From NCBI RefSeq assembly GCF_017874735.1, contig NZ_JAGGLV010000015.1, forward strand, positions 1-64,000: a stretch of 64,000 bases of DNA, given 5' to 3'. Shown here one piece after another: positions 63,309 through 64,000 of this stretch (position 1 is the first letter of the stretch; every line of letters begins with the position of its first letter). The translations under genes were made by a program, and so were the position numbers. Below the pieces are notes generated by a model. That model worked only from the letters and a program-made list of their open reading frames with translations. It made no database searches and had not been told where the DNA came from. This stretch comes from Paenibacillus silagei. GTDB taxonomy: Bacteria > Bacillota > Bacilli > Paenibacillales > Paenibacillaceae.

Positions 63309-64000
63309 ACAGAATGGAGCTCTTTGCACTGGAAGTAAATGAAGCGGTATTCTATCATGAAACGATTCATGTCATGCATATGCCGGACAGCTGGCGCAAT
63401 TTTTTCATTACACAAACGACAGCTCAAAACCACAAGCTTGCTTATAAGGTTGAACCTCTTTGCAAGAAGCTAAAGAGTATATTCCCGGAGATTGTTCATG
63501 TGGATTTAAATAATAAAGTACTGCAAAAAGACTTGCCATGGATTGTATCTACTGTTGAAATTCCAGAGTCTCATATTAAAAAGCTCACTCTAGGCTGGTT
63601 TGCACATTTGAAAGGATATTTAGAAGCGAATCTCCCGGAAGAGATTAAAGAGGCTGAGCTGGGATGGGAAACTTCTACTTTTGGTGAACTTCATGAAGCT
63701 ATAGATAAATACCAATGGATCCCTGGCTTGTCAGCTCATAAGTTCTGTGAAGAACTGCGAACTGTTGAGTTAGGGCAAGGTATTGTAGAGGAGCTCCAGT
63801 TTCATCATACGATCTTTAATAATCAGCATGAATGTGTCTCCACACCGATCAGGAAATCACCGAAACATGATCCTTTTTCTTATGTACTAAAGGTTGAACT
63901 GAAGAATCGTGGTGGGGATGCTGATAGACCGCTTATTCTTGTAACTGTAGGTACAAGGCGGTATTTGAAGAACGCACAAATTAAGGAAGGTTCCTGTTAT
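63305..64000 (+). CDS. pPIWI-RE protein, N-terminal part (runs off the window)
   Basis: The first 232 codons are present and the gene continues past the right edge. ATG at 63305 overlaps the helicase stop (ATGA) with GGAGG six bases upstream. The visible part corresponds to the N-terminal region that precedes the MID and PIWI domains in pPIWI-RE proteins; the PIWI domain with its conserved Arg and Glu is outside. Identification rests chiefly on position after the REase and DinG-type helicase. pPIWI-RE proteins are predicted nucleic-acid-guided defence factors. Confidence 0.65.
   Translation, partial: MNRMELFALEVNEAVFYHETIHVMHMPDSWRNFFITQTTAQNHKLAYKVEPLCKKLKSIFPEIVHVDLNNKVLQKDLPWIVSTVEIPESHIKKLTLGWFAHLKGYLEANLPEEIKEAELGWETSTFGELHEAIDKYQWIPGLSAHKFCEELRTVELGQGIVEELQFHHTIFNNQHECVSTPIRKSPKHDPFSYVLKVELKNRGGDADRPLILVTVGTRRYLKNAQIKEGSCY

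Overview
The window looks like a chromosomal segment of a Gram-positive spore former of the Paenibacillus type. The signs are strong AGGAGG-like ribosome sites with frequent GTG/TTG starts, a cmpA-type cortex morphogenetic gene close to a SprT-like gene and a tRNA cluster, Firmicutes-type regulators and type I-C CRISPR repeats. This assignment is an inference from gene content.

Left part (1-30.9 kb). The window opens in the last codons of an IS200/IS605-type TnpB and the element's right end. A mixed metabolic region follows: an atypical pyruvate kinase, a LysR regulator, peptidase S51, glutathione peroxidase, HD hydrolase, GNAT and HAD enzymes, and secreted or lipoproteins. Two short type I-C CRISPR arrays lie here without any cas genes; the first is fused to the 3' end of the lysR gene and followed by a lysR relic. 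Next come a diguanylate cyclase, DinB, cmpA, sprT, pentapeptide-repeat, Lrp and MBL-fold genes, tRNA-Asn and tRNA-Ser, a block of 51-bp tandem hairpin repeats, a sugar oxidoreductase/AraC cluster, a CPBP protease, a complete branched-chain amino acid ABC transporter (livHMGFJ), alanine dehydrogenase, and tRNA-Glu and tRNA-Leu. tRNA-Glu has a duplicated 3' end, like an attachment-site scar.

Right part (31.4-64 kb). Immediately after the tRNAs comes one continuous, co-directional defence island: WYL regulator, PD-(D/E)XK nuclease, AddB-like and AddA-like helicase-nucleases, a BREX type 3 cassette (brxF, brxC/pglY, pglX, pglZ, a brxA-like gene, a brxHII-like helicase), sbcD-sbcC, a 517-aa protein with a possible uracil-DNA-glycosylase-like N-terminus, and a pPIWI-RE module (REase, DinG-like helicase, and the start of the pPIWI-RE protein, cut by the window edge).

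The most interesting points are structural. Without BREX the order would be addB-addA-sbcD-sbcC, the order of the B. subtilis recombination operon, so BREX appears to sit inside an end-resection module. The small nuclease gene is bracketed by a duplicated 3' end of the WYL gene, as if loaded into the island. A putative UDG-like gene sits directly before the little-characterised pPIWI-RE genes. Together these suggest a layered system: DNA modification and phage exclusion (BREX), DNA-end processing (AddAB-like, SbcCD), and nucleic-acid-guided or modified-base sensing (pPIWI-RE, UDG-like).
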